From Acidovorax sp. FJL06 (lineage in GTDB: Bacteria > Pseudomonadota > Gammaproteobacteria > Burkholderiales > Burkholderiaceae_C), in the NCBI RefSeq assembly GCF_003852545.1, contig NZ_QAJR01000011.1, positions 1,014-65,013 of the forward strand: DNA of 64,000 nucleotides, given 5' to 3'. Position 1 is the first letter of the stretch; every line of letters begins with the position of its first letter. Under the pieces are notes generated by a model. The model had not been told where the DNA came from. It did no database searches and saw only the letters and a program-made list of their open reading frames with translations. Below, piece after piece: positions 49,714-57,874 of this stretch. A program made the position numbers and the translations under genes.

Positions 49714-52700
49714 ATGAACCTATCCCGCTTCTTCATCGACCGCCCCATCTTTGCCGGGGTGCTGTCGGTGCTCATCTTCCTCGGGGGGCTCATCGCATTG
49801 CGCGGTCTGCCCATCTCCGAATACCCTGAAGTCGCGCCGCCCTCCGTGGTGGTGCGCGCACAGTACCCAGGCGCCAACCCCAAGGTGATCGCCGAGACCG
49901 TGGCCACGCCGCTGGAGGAATCGATCAACGGCGTGGAAGGCATGCTCTACATGGGCAGCCAGGCCACCACCGACGGCGTGATGACGCTGACCGTGACCTT
50001 TGCGCTGGGCACCGACCCCGACAAGGCCCAGCAGCTGGTGCAAAACCGCGTCTCGCAGGCCGAGCCGCGCCTGCCCGAGGAAGTGCGCCGCCTGGGCGTG
50101 ACGACCGTCAAGAGCGCGCCGGACCTGACCATGGTGGTGCACCTGGTCTCGCCCAACAACCGCTATGACATCGACTACCTGCGCAACTACGCGGTGCTCA
50201 ATGTGAAGGACCGCCTCGCCCGCATCGGCGGCGTGGGCCAGGTGCAGATCTTCGGCGGCGGCGACTACTCCATGCGTGTCTGGCTCGACCCGCAGAAGGT
50301 CGCGCAGCGCGGCCTTTCGGCCAGCGACGTGGTGACCGCCATCCGCGGCCAGAACGTGCAGGCCGCCGCCGGCGTGGTGGGTGCATCGCCCGGCCTGCCC
50401 GGCGTGGACCTGCAGCTGTCCATCAACGCGCAGGGCCGCCTGCAGACCGAAGAAGAGTTCGGCGACATCATCGTCAAAACCGGTGCCGACGGTGCGGTGA
50501 CGCGCCTGCGCGACATCGCCCGCCTGGAGCTGGGCGCGGCCGACTACTCGCTGCGTTCGCTGCTCAACAACGACCCGGCCGTGGGCATGGGCGTGTTCCA
50601 GGCGCCGGGCTCCAACGCGCTCGATATCTCGGCCAACGTGCGCAAGACCATGGACGAGCTGCAGAAGAACATGCCCGAGGGCGTGGAATTCCGCATCGCC
50701 TACGACCCCACGCAGTTCGTGCGCGCCTCCATCAAGTCGGTGATCCAGACCCTGCTCGAAGCCATCGCCCTTGTGGTGATCGTGGTGATCCTGTTCCTGC
50801 AGACCTGGCGCGCCTCCATCATCCCGCTGCTGGCCGTGCCGGTGTCGGTGGTGGGCACGTTCGCCGTGCTGCACCTGCTGGGCTTCTCGATCAACGCCCT
50901 GAGCCTGTTCGGCCTGGTGCTGGCCATCGGCATCGTGGTGGACGACGCCATCGTGGTGGTGGAGAACGTGGAGCGCAACATCGAGGCCGGCCTCACCCCG
51001 CGCGAGGCCACCTACCGCGCCATGCGTGAAGTGTCCGGCCCCATCATCGCCATTGCGCTGGTGCTGGTGGCGGTGTTCGTGCCGCTGGCCTTCATCAGCG
51101 GGCTCACGGGCCAGTTCTACCGCCAGTTCGCGGTCACCATCGCCATTTCCACGGTGATCTCGGCCATCAACTCGCTGACCCTGTCGCCCGCGCTCAGCGC
51201 GCTGCTGCTCAAGGGCCACCACGAGCCCAAGGACGCGCTCACGCGTGGCATGGACAAGGTGCTGGGCGGTGTCTTCCGCGGCTTCAACCGCGTGTTCCAC
51301 CGCGGCTCCGAGGCCTACAGCGGCGGCGTCAAGCGCGTCATCGGCCGCAAGGCGCTGATGCTGGTGATCTACCTGGCCCTGGTGGGCGTGACCTTCGGCC
51401 TGTTCAAGGCCGTGCCCAGCGGCTTCGTGCCGGCGCAGGACAAGCAGTACCTGATCGGCTTCGCCCAACTGCCCGACGGCGCCACGCTGGACCGCACCGA
51501 GGACGTGATCCGCCGCATGGGCGACATCATGAAGAAGAACCCGAACGTGGAGGACGCCATCGCCTTCCCCGGCCTGTCGATCAACGGCTTCACCAACAGC
51601 TCCAACTCGGGCATCGTGTTCGCCACGCTCAAGCCCTTTGCCGAGCGCACGCGGGCCGACCAGAGCGGCGGCGCCGTGGCGGGCCAGCTGAACCAGTCCT
51701 TCGGCGAGATCCAGGAAGCCTTCATCGCCATGTTCCCGCCGCCACCGGTGGCGGGCCTGGGCACCACGGGCGGCTTCAAGCTGCAGATCGAGGACCGCGC
51801 ATCGCTGGGCTACGAGGCCATGGACGGCGCCGTGAAGGCCTTCATGGCCAAGGCCTACCAGACGCCCGAGCTGGCCGGCCTGTTCACGAGCTGGCAGGTC
51901 AACGTGCCGCAGCTGTACGCGAACATCGACCGCACCAAGGCACGCCAGCTCGGCGTGCCAGTGACGGACATCTTCGAGACCCTGCAGATCTACCTGGGCA
52001 GCCTGTACGCCAACGACTTCAACCAGTTCGGCCGCACCTACAGCGTGCGGGTGCAAGCGGACGCGGCCTTCCGCGCCCGCAGCGATGACGTGGGCCTGCT
52101 CAAGGTGCGCTCCACCTCGGGCGAGATGGTGCCGCTGTCGGCGCTGATGAAGCTGGAGCCGAGCTTCGGCCCCGAGCGTGCCATGCGCTACAACGGCTAC
52201 CTGGCCGCCGACATCAATGGCGGCCCCGCGCCCGGCTACTCGTCGGGCCAGGCGCAGGCAGCCATCGAGCGCATCGCGGCCGAAACGCTGCCCAAGGGCA
52301 TCAGCTTCGAGTGGACCGAGCTGACCTACCAGGAAATCCTGGCCGGCAACTCCGCCGTGCTGGTGTTCCTCATCGCCATCCTGCTGGTGTTCCTGGTGCT
52401 GGCCGCGCAGTACGAAAGCCTGACCCTGCCGATCGCCATCATCCTGATCGTGCCCATGGGCATCCTGGCGGCCATGACAGGGGTGTGGCTGAGCAAGGGC
52501 GACAACAACGTGTTCACGCAGATCGGGCTCATCGTGCTGGTGGGGCTGTCGGCCAAGAACGCGATCCTGATCGTGGAGTTCGCCCGCGAGCTGGAATTTG
52601 CCGGGCGTACGCCCGTGCAGGCCGCCATCGAAGCCAGCCGCCTGCGGCTGCGCCCCATCCTGATGACCTCGCTGGCCTTCGTGATGGGTGTGCTGCCCCT

Positions 52701-52947
52701 GGTGCTGTCCACCGGCGCGGGCGCCGAAATGCGCAGTGCCATGGGCGTGGCGGTGTTCGCCGGGATGATCGGGGTGACGGCCTTCGGCCTGTTCCTCACG
52801 CCCGTGTTCTACGTGCTGCTGCGCAAGCTGGCCGGCAACCGCCCGCTGGTGGAGCACGGTGCACACGTGGCGCCGATCTCGCACGCGCCACATGGTGGTG
52901 GCATGGGCCAGCCGGTGCTGGCAGCACCCCGCAAGGAGCATGAATGA
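49714..52947 (+). CDS. RND efflux inner-membrane permease (MexF/AcrB type)
   Basis: A 1077-residue HAE1-class RND transporter. It starts MNLSRFFIDRPIFAGVLSVL, typical of the MexF subgroup, has 12 membrane spans in two sets, two large periplasmic loops, and the proton-relay acidic pair in IVVDDAIVVVENVERN of span 4. RND motif GLVLAIGIVVDDAI is intact. It is expected to export drugs or aromatic compounds using the proton gradient. 34 bp after the adaptor gene; overlaps the outer-membrane factor gene by 4 bases. Confidence 0.96.
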   Translation: MNLSRFFIDRPIFAGVLSVLIFLGGLIALRGLPISEYPEVAPPSVVVRAQYPGANPKVIAETVATPLEESINGVEGMLYMGSQATTDGVMTLTVTFALGTDPDKAQQLVQNRVSQAEPRLPEEVRRLGVTTVKSAPDLTMVVHLVSPNNRYDIDYLRNYAVLNVKDRLARIGGVGQVQIFGGGDYSMRVWLDPQKVAQRGLSASDVVTAIRGQNVQAAAGVVGASPGLPGVDLQLSINAQGRLQTEEEFGDIIVKTGADGAVTRLRDIARLELGAADYSLRSLLNNDPAVGMGVFQAPGSNALDISANVRKTMDELQKNMPEGVEFRIAYDPTQFVRASIKSVIQTLLEAIALVVIVVILFLQTWRASIIPLLAVPVSVVGTFAVLHLLGFSINALSLFGLVLAIGIVVDDAIVVVENVERNIEAGLTPREATYRAMREVSGPIIAIALVLVAVFVPLAFISGLTGQFYRQFAVTIAISTVISAINSLTLSPALSALLLKGHHEPKDALTRGMDKVLGGVFRGFNRVFHRGSEAYSGGVKRVIGRKALMLVIYLALVGVTFGLFKAVPSGFVPAQDKQYLIGFAQLPDGATLDRTEDVIRRMGDIMKKNPNVEDAIAFPGLSINGFTNSSNSGIVFATLKPFAERTRADQSGGAVAGQLNQSFGEIQEAFIAMFPPPPVAGLGTTGGFKLQIEDRASLGYEAMDGAVKAFMAKAYQTPELAGLFTSWQVNVPQLYANIDRTKARQLGVPVTDIFETLQIYLGSLYANDFNQFGRTYSVRVQADAAFRARSDDVGLLKVRSTSGEMVPLSALMKLEPSFGPERAMRYNGYLAADINGGPAPGYSSGQAQAAIERIAAETLPKGISFEWTELTYQEILAGNSAVLVFLIAILLVFLVLAAQYESLTLPIAIILIVPMGILAAMTGVWLSKGDNNVFTQIGLIVLVGLSAKNAILIVEFARELEFAGRTPVQAAIEASRLRLRPILMTSLAFVMGVLPLVLSTGAGAEMRSAMGVAVFAGMIGVTAFGLFLTPVFYVLLRKLAGNRPLVEHGAHVAPISHAPHGGGMGQPVLAAPRKEHE

Positions 52948-54425
52948 TGTTGACGACAAACTTTGTTTTTGAGAGCGCGCGCAGGCGCAGCCTGCTGGCC
53001 CCGTTGGCCGCAGCCCTGGTGCTGGCCGGCTGCATGACGCAGCCCGTGGCCCCGGCCCCCCATGCGGGTGTGGCCGTGCCGGACACCTTCACCGCTGGCG
53101 GTGCCGGCCTGCCCGCCGCGCCCTGGACCGTGGTCGCGCCGGCCGAAGCGCAGCCGCGCGGCGAGTGGTGGCTGGGCTTCCAGGACCCGGTGCTGGCCGA
53201 TCTGGTGCAGCGCGCGGGCCAGGCCAACACCAGCATCCAGCAGGCGGCGGCGCGGCTGGCGGAAGCGCGGTCGCTGCTGCGCTCGGCGGACGCCGCACGC
53301 TCCGTGCAGGTGGGGGCATCGGCCGGAGCCACGCGCCAGGCAGGGGCGGCCACCACGGGCAGTGCCACCCCGGCCACGCTGGGCACGGTGGGGCTCAATG
53401 CCTCGTACGAGCTGGACCTGTTTGGCCGCCTGTCGCAGACCAGCGACGCCGCGCGACTGGATGCCGACGCCCGTGATGCCCTGCTGCAAAGCACGCGCCT
53501 CATGGCGCAGGCCGATGTGGCGCAGACCTATCTGCAGCTGCGCTCGGTGCAGGCCGAGCAGGTGCTGGTGAACGAGAGCCTGGCCGCCTACCAAGACACG
53601 CTGCGCCTCACGCAGCGCCGCCTGCAGGCCGGCGACGTGGCCGAGCTGGACGTGGCCCGCGTGCAGACCGAAGTGGCCTCCACCGAGTCCGAGGCCTTGG
53701 CGCTGCAGCGCCAGCAGGCCCTGCTGTCCAATGCGCTGGCCGTGCTGGTGGGCGAAGTGGCGAGCGGCTTCACGCTGCCAGCTGCTGCGACCGATGCGGC
53801 CCTGCCCGTCATCCCGCCCGGCGTGCCCGGCACGGTGCTGGCACGCCGCCCCGACGTGTCGGCCGCGCAGGCTGCCGTGCTGGCCGCGCAGGCCCGTGTG
53901 GGTGTGGCGCAGAAAGCGTGGTTCCCGGCCGTCACGCTCACCGGCAATGCGGGGCATGCATCGCCGGAGCTGGGCGACTTGTTCAAGTGGTCGGCCCGCG
54001 CCTGGGGCGTGGGTGCGCTGCTGTCGCTGCCGATCTTCGACGGCGGCCAGCGCGACGCGCAGGTGCAGGGGGCCAAGGCCCGGCTGGAGGCGGCGCTGGC
54101 CGACCACCGGGGCCAGGTGCTCAATGCGTTTCGTGACGTGGAGGACCAGTTGACCTCGCTGCGTCTGCTGTCCGGCCAGGCCGAGGCCCAGGCCCGCGCG
54201 GTGACGGCCGCTCGCCGTGCCACGCAGTTGTCGGATGCGCGCTACCGCAACGGCCTGGTGAGCCAGCTGGAGCTGCTGGACGCGCGCCGCAGCGAGCTGC
54301 GCAACCGCCGCCAGGCGCTGCAGGTGCGCACCGCGCAGTACGTGGCCACGGTGGGACTGATCCGGGCGCTGGGGGGCGGCTGGGGTGACGGCGTGCCTGC
54401 CACGGTGGCTGCCGCGTCTCTTTAG
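52944..54425 (+). CDS. RND efflux outer-membrane factor lipoprotein (NodT/OprN type)
   Basis: A 493-residue TolC-like outer-membrane channel. The signal peptide ends in LAGC with lipidated Cys30. The two internally repeated OEP domains are present: WWLGFQDPVLADLVQRAGQANTS and ARLAEARSLLRSA in the first, then AWFPAVTLTGNAGHASPELG and FRDVEDQLTSLRLLSG in the second. ATG at 52944 overlaps the permease stop (ATGA). Last gene of the tripartite system; hairpins follow. Confidence 0.94.
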   Translation: MMLTTNFVFESARRRSLLAPLAAALVLAGCMTQPVAPAPHAGVAVPDTFTAGGAGLPAAPWTVVAPAEAQPRGEWWLGFQDPVLADLVQRAGQANTSIQQAAARLAEARSLLRSADAARSVQVGASAGATRQAGAATTGSATPATLGTVGLNASYELDLFGRLSQTSDAARLDADARDALLQSTRLMAQADVAQTYLQLRSVQAEQVLVNESLAAYQDTLRLTQRRLQAGDVAELDVARVQTEVASTESEALALQRQQALLSNALAVLVGEVASGFTLPAAATDAALPVIPPGVPGTVLARRPDVSAAQAAVLAAQARVGVAQKAWFPAVTLTGNAGHASPELGDLFKWSARAWGVGALLSLPIFDGGQRDAQVQGAKARLEAALADHRGQVLNAFRDVEDQLTSLRLLSGQAEAQARAVTAARRATQLSDARYRNGLVSQLELLDARRSELRNRRQALQVRTAQYVATVGLIRALGGGWGDGVPATVAAASL

Positions 54426-54473
54426 GCCTCTGCCCGTTGAGGGGGCCGCTGGTTGCGCCGCCCCCAAATAGCC

Positions 54474-54514
54474 AGCCCCGCAGCGCGGAGTTGCAAGACT
54501 GCGCCTGCGGGGCT
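54474..54514 (+). terminator. Hairpin after the efflux operon
   Basis: AGCCCCGCAGCGC / GCGCCTGCGGGGCT with a loop of about 14 bases. A GGGGGC/GCCCCC stem lies just before it (54441-54465). Neither is followed by a T run, so termination is probable rather than certain. Confidence 0.5.
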
Positions 54515-54610
54515 GCGCGCTGGCGCCTATAGTGTTTGGTTTTGCGCTTGGCTTGGCGGGGGCCGGCCAGGCGTTTTCCGTCTCATCGTTTTGTCATCAG
54601 GAGCCTTTGC

Positions 54611-56047
54611 ATGAGCTATCCCAGCACCCAACTCTTCATCGCCGGTCAATGGCAGGACGCCGCCGATGGCAAATCCATCGCCGTGTTCAACCCGGCCACC
54701 GGCAAGGAAATCGGCCGCGTGGCCCATGCCAGCAAGGTGGACCTGGACCGTGCGCTGGATGCAGCCCAGAAGGGCTTTGAAGCCTGGCGCGACATCCCGG
54801 CGGCCGAGCGCGCCAAGACCATGCGCCGCGCCGCTGCGCTGATGCGCGAGCGTGCCGAAGCCATCGCCGCCATCATGGTGCAAGAGCAGGGCAAGCCCCT
54901 GGCCGAGGCCAAGGTCGAGACCATGGCATCGGCCGACATCATCGAATGGTTTGCCGACGAGTCGCTGCGCGTGTATGGCCGCATCGTGCCCTCGCGCAAC
55001 CTCAAGGCCACGCAGATGGTGCTGAAGGACCCGGTGGGCCCCGTGGCGGCCTTCACGCCCTGGAACTTCCCCATCAACCAGGTGGTGCGCAAGCTGGCCG
55101 CTGCGCTGGCTGCGGGCTGCTCGATTCTGGTGAAGGCGCCCGAGGAAACCCCCGCCAGCCCGGCCGAGCTGATCCGCGCGTTTGCCGACGCGGGTGTGCC
55201 CGCAGGCACCGTGGGCCTGGTGTATGGCGACCCGGCTGAAATCTCCAGCTACCTGATCCCGCACCCCATCATCCGCAAGGTCACGTTCACCGGCTCCACA
55301 CCGGTGGGCAAGCAGCTGGCTGCACTGGCCGGCAAGCACATGAAGCGCGTGACCATGGAGCTGGGCGGCCACGCCCCGGTCATCATTGCCGAAGACGCCG
55401 ATCTGGAGCTGGCCATCAAGATCGGCAGCGGCGCCAAGTTCCGCAACGCCGGCCAGGTCTGTATCTCCCCCACGCGCTACCTGGTGCATGAAAGCATCCG
55501 TGCCGACTTCGTGGCCGGGTTCGCCAAGTACGCGCAGGGCCTGAAGGTGGGCGACGGCCTCACGGCTGGCACGCAGATGGGCCCGCTGGCCAACCCCCGC
55601 CGCATCACCGCCATGGCCGACCTGCTGGCCGATGCGGTGCAGCAGGGCGCCAAGGTGCTGGCCGGTGGTGAGCGCATCGGCAGCGAAGGCAACTTCTTTG
55701 CGCCCACGGTGCTCAATGACGTGCCCCTGTCGGCCCGCATCGTCAACGAAGAGCCCTTCGGCCCCGTGGCTGCCGTGCGTGGGTTCACCAAGATCGAGGA
55801 CGCCATTGCCGAAGCCAACCGCTTGCCGTTCGGTCTGGCCGGTTATGCCTTCACCACCTCGCTGAAAAACGCGCACCTGCTGGCCCAGCGCCTGGAAGTG
55901 GGCATGCTCTGGATCAACCAGGCCGCCGCCCCTGCGGCCGAGCTGCCATTTGGCGGCCTGAAGGATTCGGGCTACGGCTCCGAAGGCGGCCCCGAAGCCA
56001 TCGAGGCGCACATGAACACGCGCCTGGTGTCGATCATGAACGTGTAA
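54611..56047 (+). CDS. NAD(P)-dependent succinate-semialdehyde dehydrogenase-type aldehyde dehydrogenase
   Basis: A 478-residue aldehyde dehydrogenase of the GabD-like group: [21 protein letters not shown], cofactor-binding [20 protein letters not shown], general base Glu250 in TMELGGHAP and nucleophile Cys284 in [12 protein letters not shown]. It resembles succinate-semialdehyde or related dehydrogenases (for example alpha-ketoglutaric semialdehyde), but the exact substrate cannot be told. AGGAG before ATG 54611 fixes the start. A stand-alone gene with large hairpins after it. Confidence 0.9.
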   Translation: MSYPSTQLFIAGQWQDAADGKSIAVFNPATGKEIGRVAHASKVDLDRALDAAQKGFEAWRDIPAAERAKTMRRAAALMRERAEAIAAIMVQEQGKPLAEAKVETMASADIIEWFADESLRVYGRIVPSRNLKATQMVLKDPVGPVAAFTPWNFPINQVVRKLAAALAAGCSILVKAPEETPASPAELIRAFADAGVPAGTVGLVYGDPAEISSYLIPHPIIRKVTFTGSTPVGKQLAALAGKHMKRVTMELGGHAPVIIAEDADLELAIKIGSGAKFRNAGQVCISPTRYLVHESIRADFVAGFAKYAQGLKVGDGLTAGTQMGPLANPRRITAMADLLADAVQQGAKVLAGGERIGSEGNFFAPTVLNDVPLSARIVNEEPFGPVAAVRGFTKIEDAIAEANRLPFGLAGYAFTTSLKNAHLLAQRLEVGMLWINQAAAPAAELPFGGLKDSGYGSEGGPEAIEAHMNTRLVSIMNV

Positions 56048-56106
56048 ACGGACGCCCCCGCCGGGCAGTGCGCTTTGGTGCGTGCTGCCTGCATGCGAGG
56101 GGTGCG

Positions 56107-56171
56107 CACCACAAGGGCCTGCGGGCGGTCTCCCGGGAGTTTTCCGCGAGACCGCGCGCAGGCCCTTGGTG
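56107..56171. repeat. Large hairpin between the dehydrogenase gene and marR
   Basis: CACCACAAGGGCCTGCG and CGCAGGCCCTTGGTG can pair, continued by GGCGGTCTC/GAGACCGC inside. An outer CTGCCTGCATG (56086) could pair with GGCAGGCATG further out (56181). It could be a terminator without a T run or a member of the long-palindrome class; there is no similarity to the cores of the elements at 17212 and 20343. Confidence 0.6.
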
Positions 56172-56238
56172 TTTTGCGACGGCAGGCATGTACGGCTCTG
56201 GAATCACAGGCAGTGGCCTGGCTTGCGTGAAAAACAGA

Positions 56239-56271
56239 TTGACGGTGTCCGTTAAAAGAATATCATGATAT
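56239..56271 (+). promoter_or_regulatory. Promoter and dyad operator of marR
   Basis: -35 TTGACG (56239-56244), 16-bp spacer, -10 TATCAT (56261-56266). The -10 is inside the perfect dyad ATATCATGATAT (56260-56271), a fitting place for an autoregulating MarR dimer. The start codon is about 19 bp further on. Confidence 0.65.
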
Positions 56272-56289
56272 ATATCTAGGTGATTCAAC

Positions 56290-56850
56290 ATGATCGAAGA
56301 CATCGTTAAGGAACTCGGCTTTCTCACCCTCGGCACACGCTTCAAGCGCATTGGCGAGGCGCTGCAGGCGCAAACCCAGGCGCTGCTGACCGAACACGGC
56401 ATTGGCATGCCTGCAGCGCATTTCCCCTTGCTCGCGGCGCTGGACTGGCATGGGCCCTTGGGGGTGGGCGAGCTGAGCCAGGCCGTGGGCGTGAGCCAGC
56501 CCGTGGTCACGCGCTCGCTCAAAGGCCTGGAGGACAGCGGCCTGGTGTTGTCCGAAGCGGTGGAGGGCGACCGGCGCGTGCGCCGCGTGGCGCTGAGCCC
56601 AGAGGGGCAGGCGCTGGTGCAGCGCGCCCAGCGCGAGGTTTGGCCCGTGATCGAAGCCTCGGTGGCCCAGGTGTGTGCATCGCTCGAAGGCCCCTTGCTG
56701 CAGCAACTCGCGGCGCTGGAGGTGGGCCTGCAGCGCACCTCGCTGCTGCAGCGCTCGGCAGCCGCCATCGCGAGTGAGCCGCCCACACGCAAGCGCAAAA
56801 CTCCCGCCCCCGGCCAGCCCGCAAAAAAGACCCAGGAGACCCCACGATGA
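56290..56850 (+). CDS. MarR family transcriptional regulator
   Basis: A 186-residue winged-helix MarR protein. The DNA-binding region is LLAALDWHGPLGVGELSQAVGVSQPVVTRSLKGLEDSGL with the wing DRRVRRVALSPEGQAL. A Lys/Pro-rich C-terminal tail (about 160-186) is extra. Its ATG follows a promoter with a dyad that probably binds this protein. The stop overlaps the GNAT gene start by 4 bases, giving a two-gene operon. Confidence 0.92.
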   Translation: MIEDIVKELGFLTLGTRFKRIGEALQAQTQALLTEHGIGMPAAHFPLLAALDWHGPLGVGELSQAVGVSQPVVTRSLKGLEDSGLVLSEAVEGDRRVRRVALSPEGQALVQRAQREVWPVIEASVAQVCASLEGPLLQQLAALEVGLQRTSLLQRSAAAIASEPPTRKRKTPAPGQPAKKTQETPR

Positions 56851-57533
56851 ACACCCCCACCAACCCCTTCGACCGGCCCGTCTGGGCCTCGCTGGCCTGC
56901 GCGCCCGCCCTTGCGGAAGGCGGCGATCAGGCCAAACGCTACCGGCGCGACATCCACCTGTTTGCATCCGCCCGGGACGACAGCGACGGCGCCAGCGTGG
57001 CGGCCCTCGCCCCCCTGGTGGCCGAAGGCGAGACCGTGTTCGTGCTGCAAGCCCAGCCCGCCCCCGTGCCCCCCGGCCTGCAGGCCCTGCGCCGCGCCGA
57101 GGGTGTGCAGATGCTGGCCACGCAGGCGATTGCGCCAGAGCCCGGCAAAGAGGCAATCGTGGAGCTGGGCGACGCCGATGCTGCCGAGATGCTGGCCCTG
57201 GCGCAGCTGACCGAACCCGGCCCGTTCCTGCCGCGCACCCACACCATGGGCCGCTTCATCGGCATCCGCGTGGGCGGCCGGCTCGCGGCCATGGCGGGCG
57301 AGCGCATGCGTTTTTCGGGCGGCACCGAGGTGAGCGGCGTCTGCACGCACCCGGACTTTCGCGGCCATGGTTTCGCGCGCCGGCTTTCGTCGGTGGTGGC
57401 GCATGCCATTCAGCAGCGGGGCGACCAGGCGTTTCTGCATGCGTGGACAACGAACGCAGCGGCGATTGCGCTGTATGAGAGCCTGGGGTTTCGCATCCGC
57501 ACCGGGGTGCATGTGGTGGTGCTGGGGCGGTGA
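56847..57533 (+). CDS. GNAT family N-acetyltransferase
   Basis: A 228-residue acetyltransferase with an N-terminal domain (about 1-110) and a C-terminal GNAT domain: FIGIRVGGRLAAMAGERMRF, EVSGVCTHPDFRGHGFARRLS (acetyl-CoA binding R/Q-x-x-G-x-G/A loop as RGHGFA) and LHAWTTNAAAIALYESLGF. This two-part form resembles FR47-type proteins. The acceptor is unknown. Its start overlaps the marR stop, suggesting that it is the gene MarR controls. Confidence 0.9.
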   Translation: MNTPTNPFDRPVWASLACAPALAEGGDQAKRYRRDIHLFASARDDSDGASVAALAPLVAEGETVFVLQAQPAPVPPGLQALRRAEGVQMLATQAIAPEPGKEAIVELGDADAAEMLALAQLTEPGPFLPRTHTMGRFIGIRVGGRLAAMAGERMRFSGGTEVSGVCTHPDFRGHGFARRLSSVVAHAIQQRGDQAFLHAWTTNAAAIALYESLGFRIRTGVHVVVLGR

Positions 57534-57742
57534 TGGGGTAGCTTTTGCCTCGGGTCCTGTGGGGGAGGCCTGCGCCGCCCTGGTCACGCGCTGCCCGTTG
57601 TCGGAGAGCTTGTTTGGGGCTGGCGCCCGCTTCTGCAGACTGCATGGGCGCGCTTTTCTGCCCACAAGCAATGGGTCACGGGCGTCAGGGGCCGTTTCAC
57701 AACCAGGGGGGCCAACCGCGCTTGTTTGCCAATGCGGCCCCA
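57534..57742. other. Gap without a gene between the GNAT and TonB-receptor genes
   Basis: No credible coding frame, RNA gene or clear repeat is seen here. The following terminator closes the convergent pair. Confidence 0.5.
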
Positions 57743-57782
57743 TCAAGAAACCCCGGCTCGCGACCGGGCCGGGGTTTCTTGA
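57743..57782. terminator. Bidirectional intrinsic terminator
   Basis: TCAAGAAACCCCGG / CCGGGGTTTCTTGA with a 12-base centre, a perfect stem. Both strands end in a T-rich tract, and it lies between convergent GNAT and siderophore-receptor genes. Confidence 0.85.
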
Positions 57783-57874
57783 AGACTCCTCTTTAGGTAG
57801 CGAAAAGAGATGGTCCGTAGAGCGCTACAGCGCATCTTGGCGTGGATTTTTCAAACCCCATCTGCCCATCGCCT

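Noticed and set aside
49720-52959. A reading frame of more than 1000 codons on the opposite strand of the RND permease gene
   Set aside because: In GC-rich genomes the antisense of a strong gene often stays open. The product is His/Gln/Arg-rich low-complexity sequence without any family motif, whereas the sense strand encodes a canonical RND protein.
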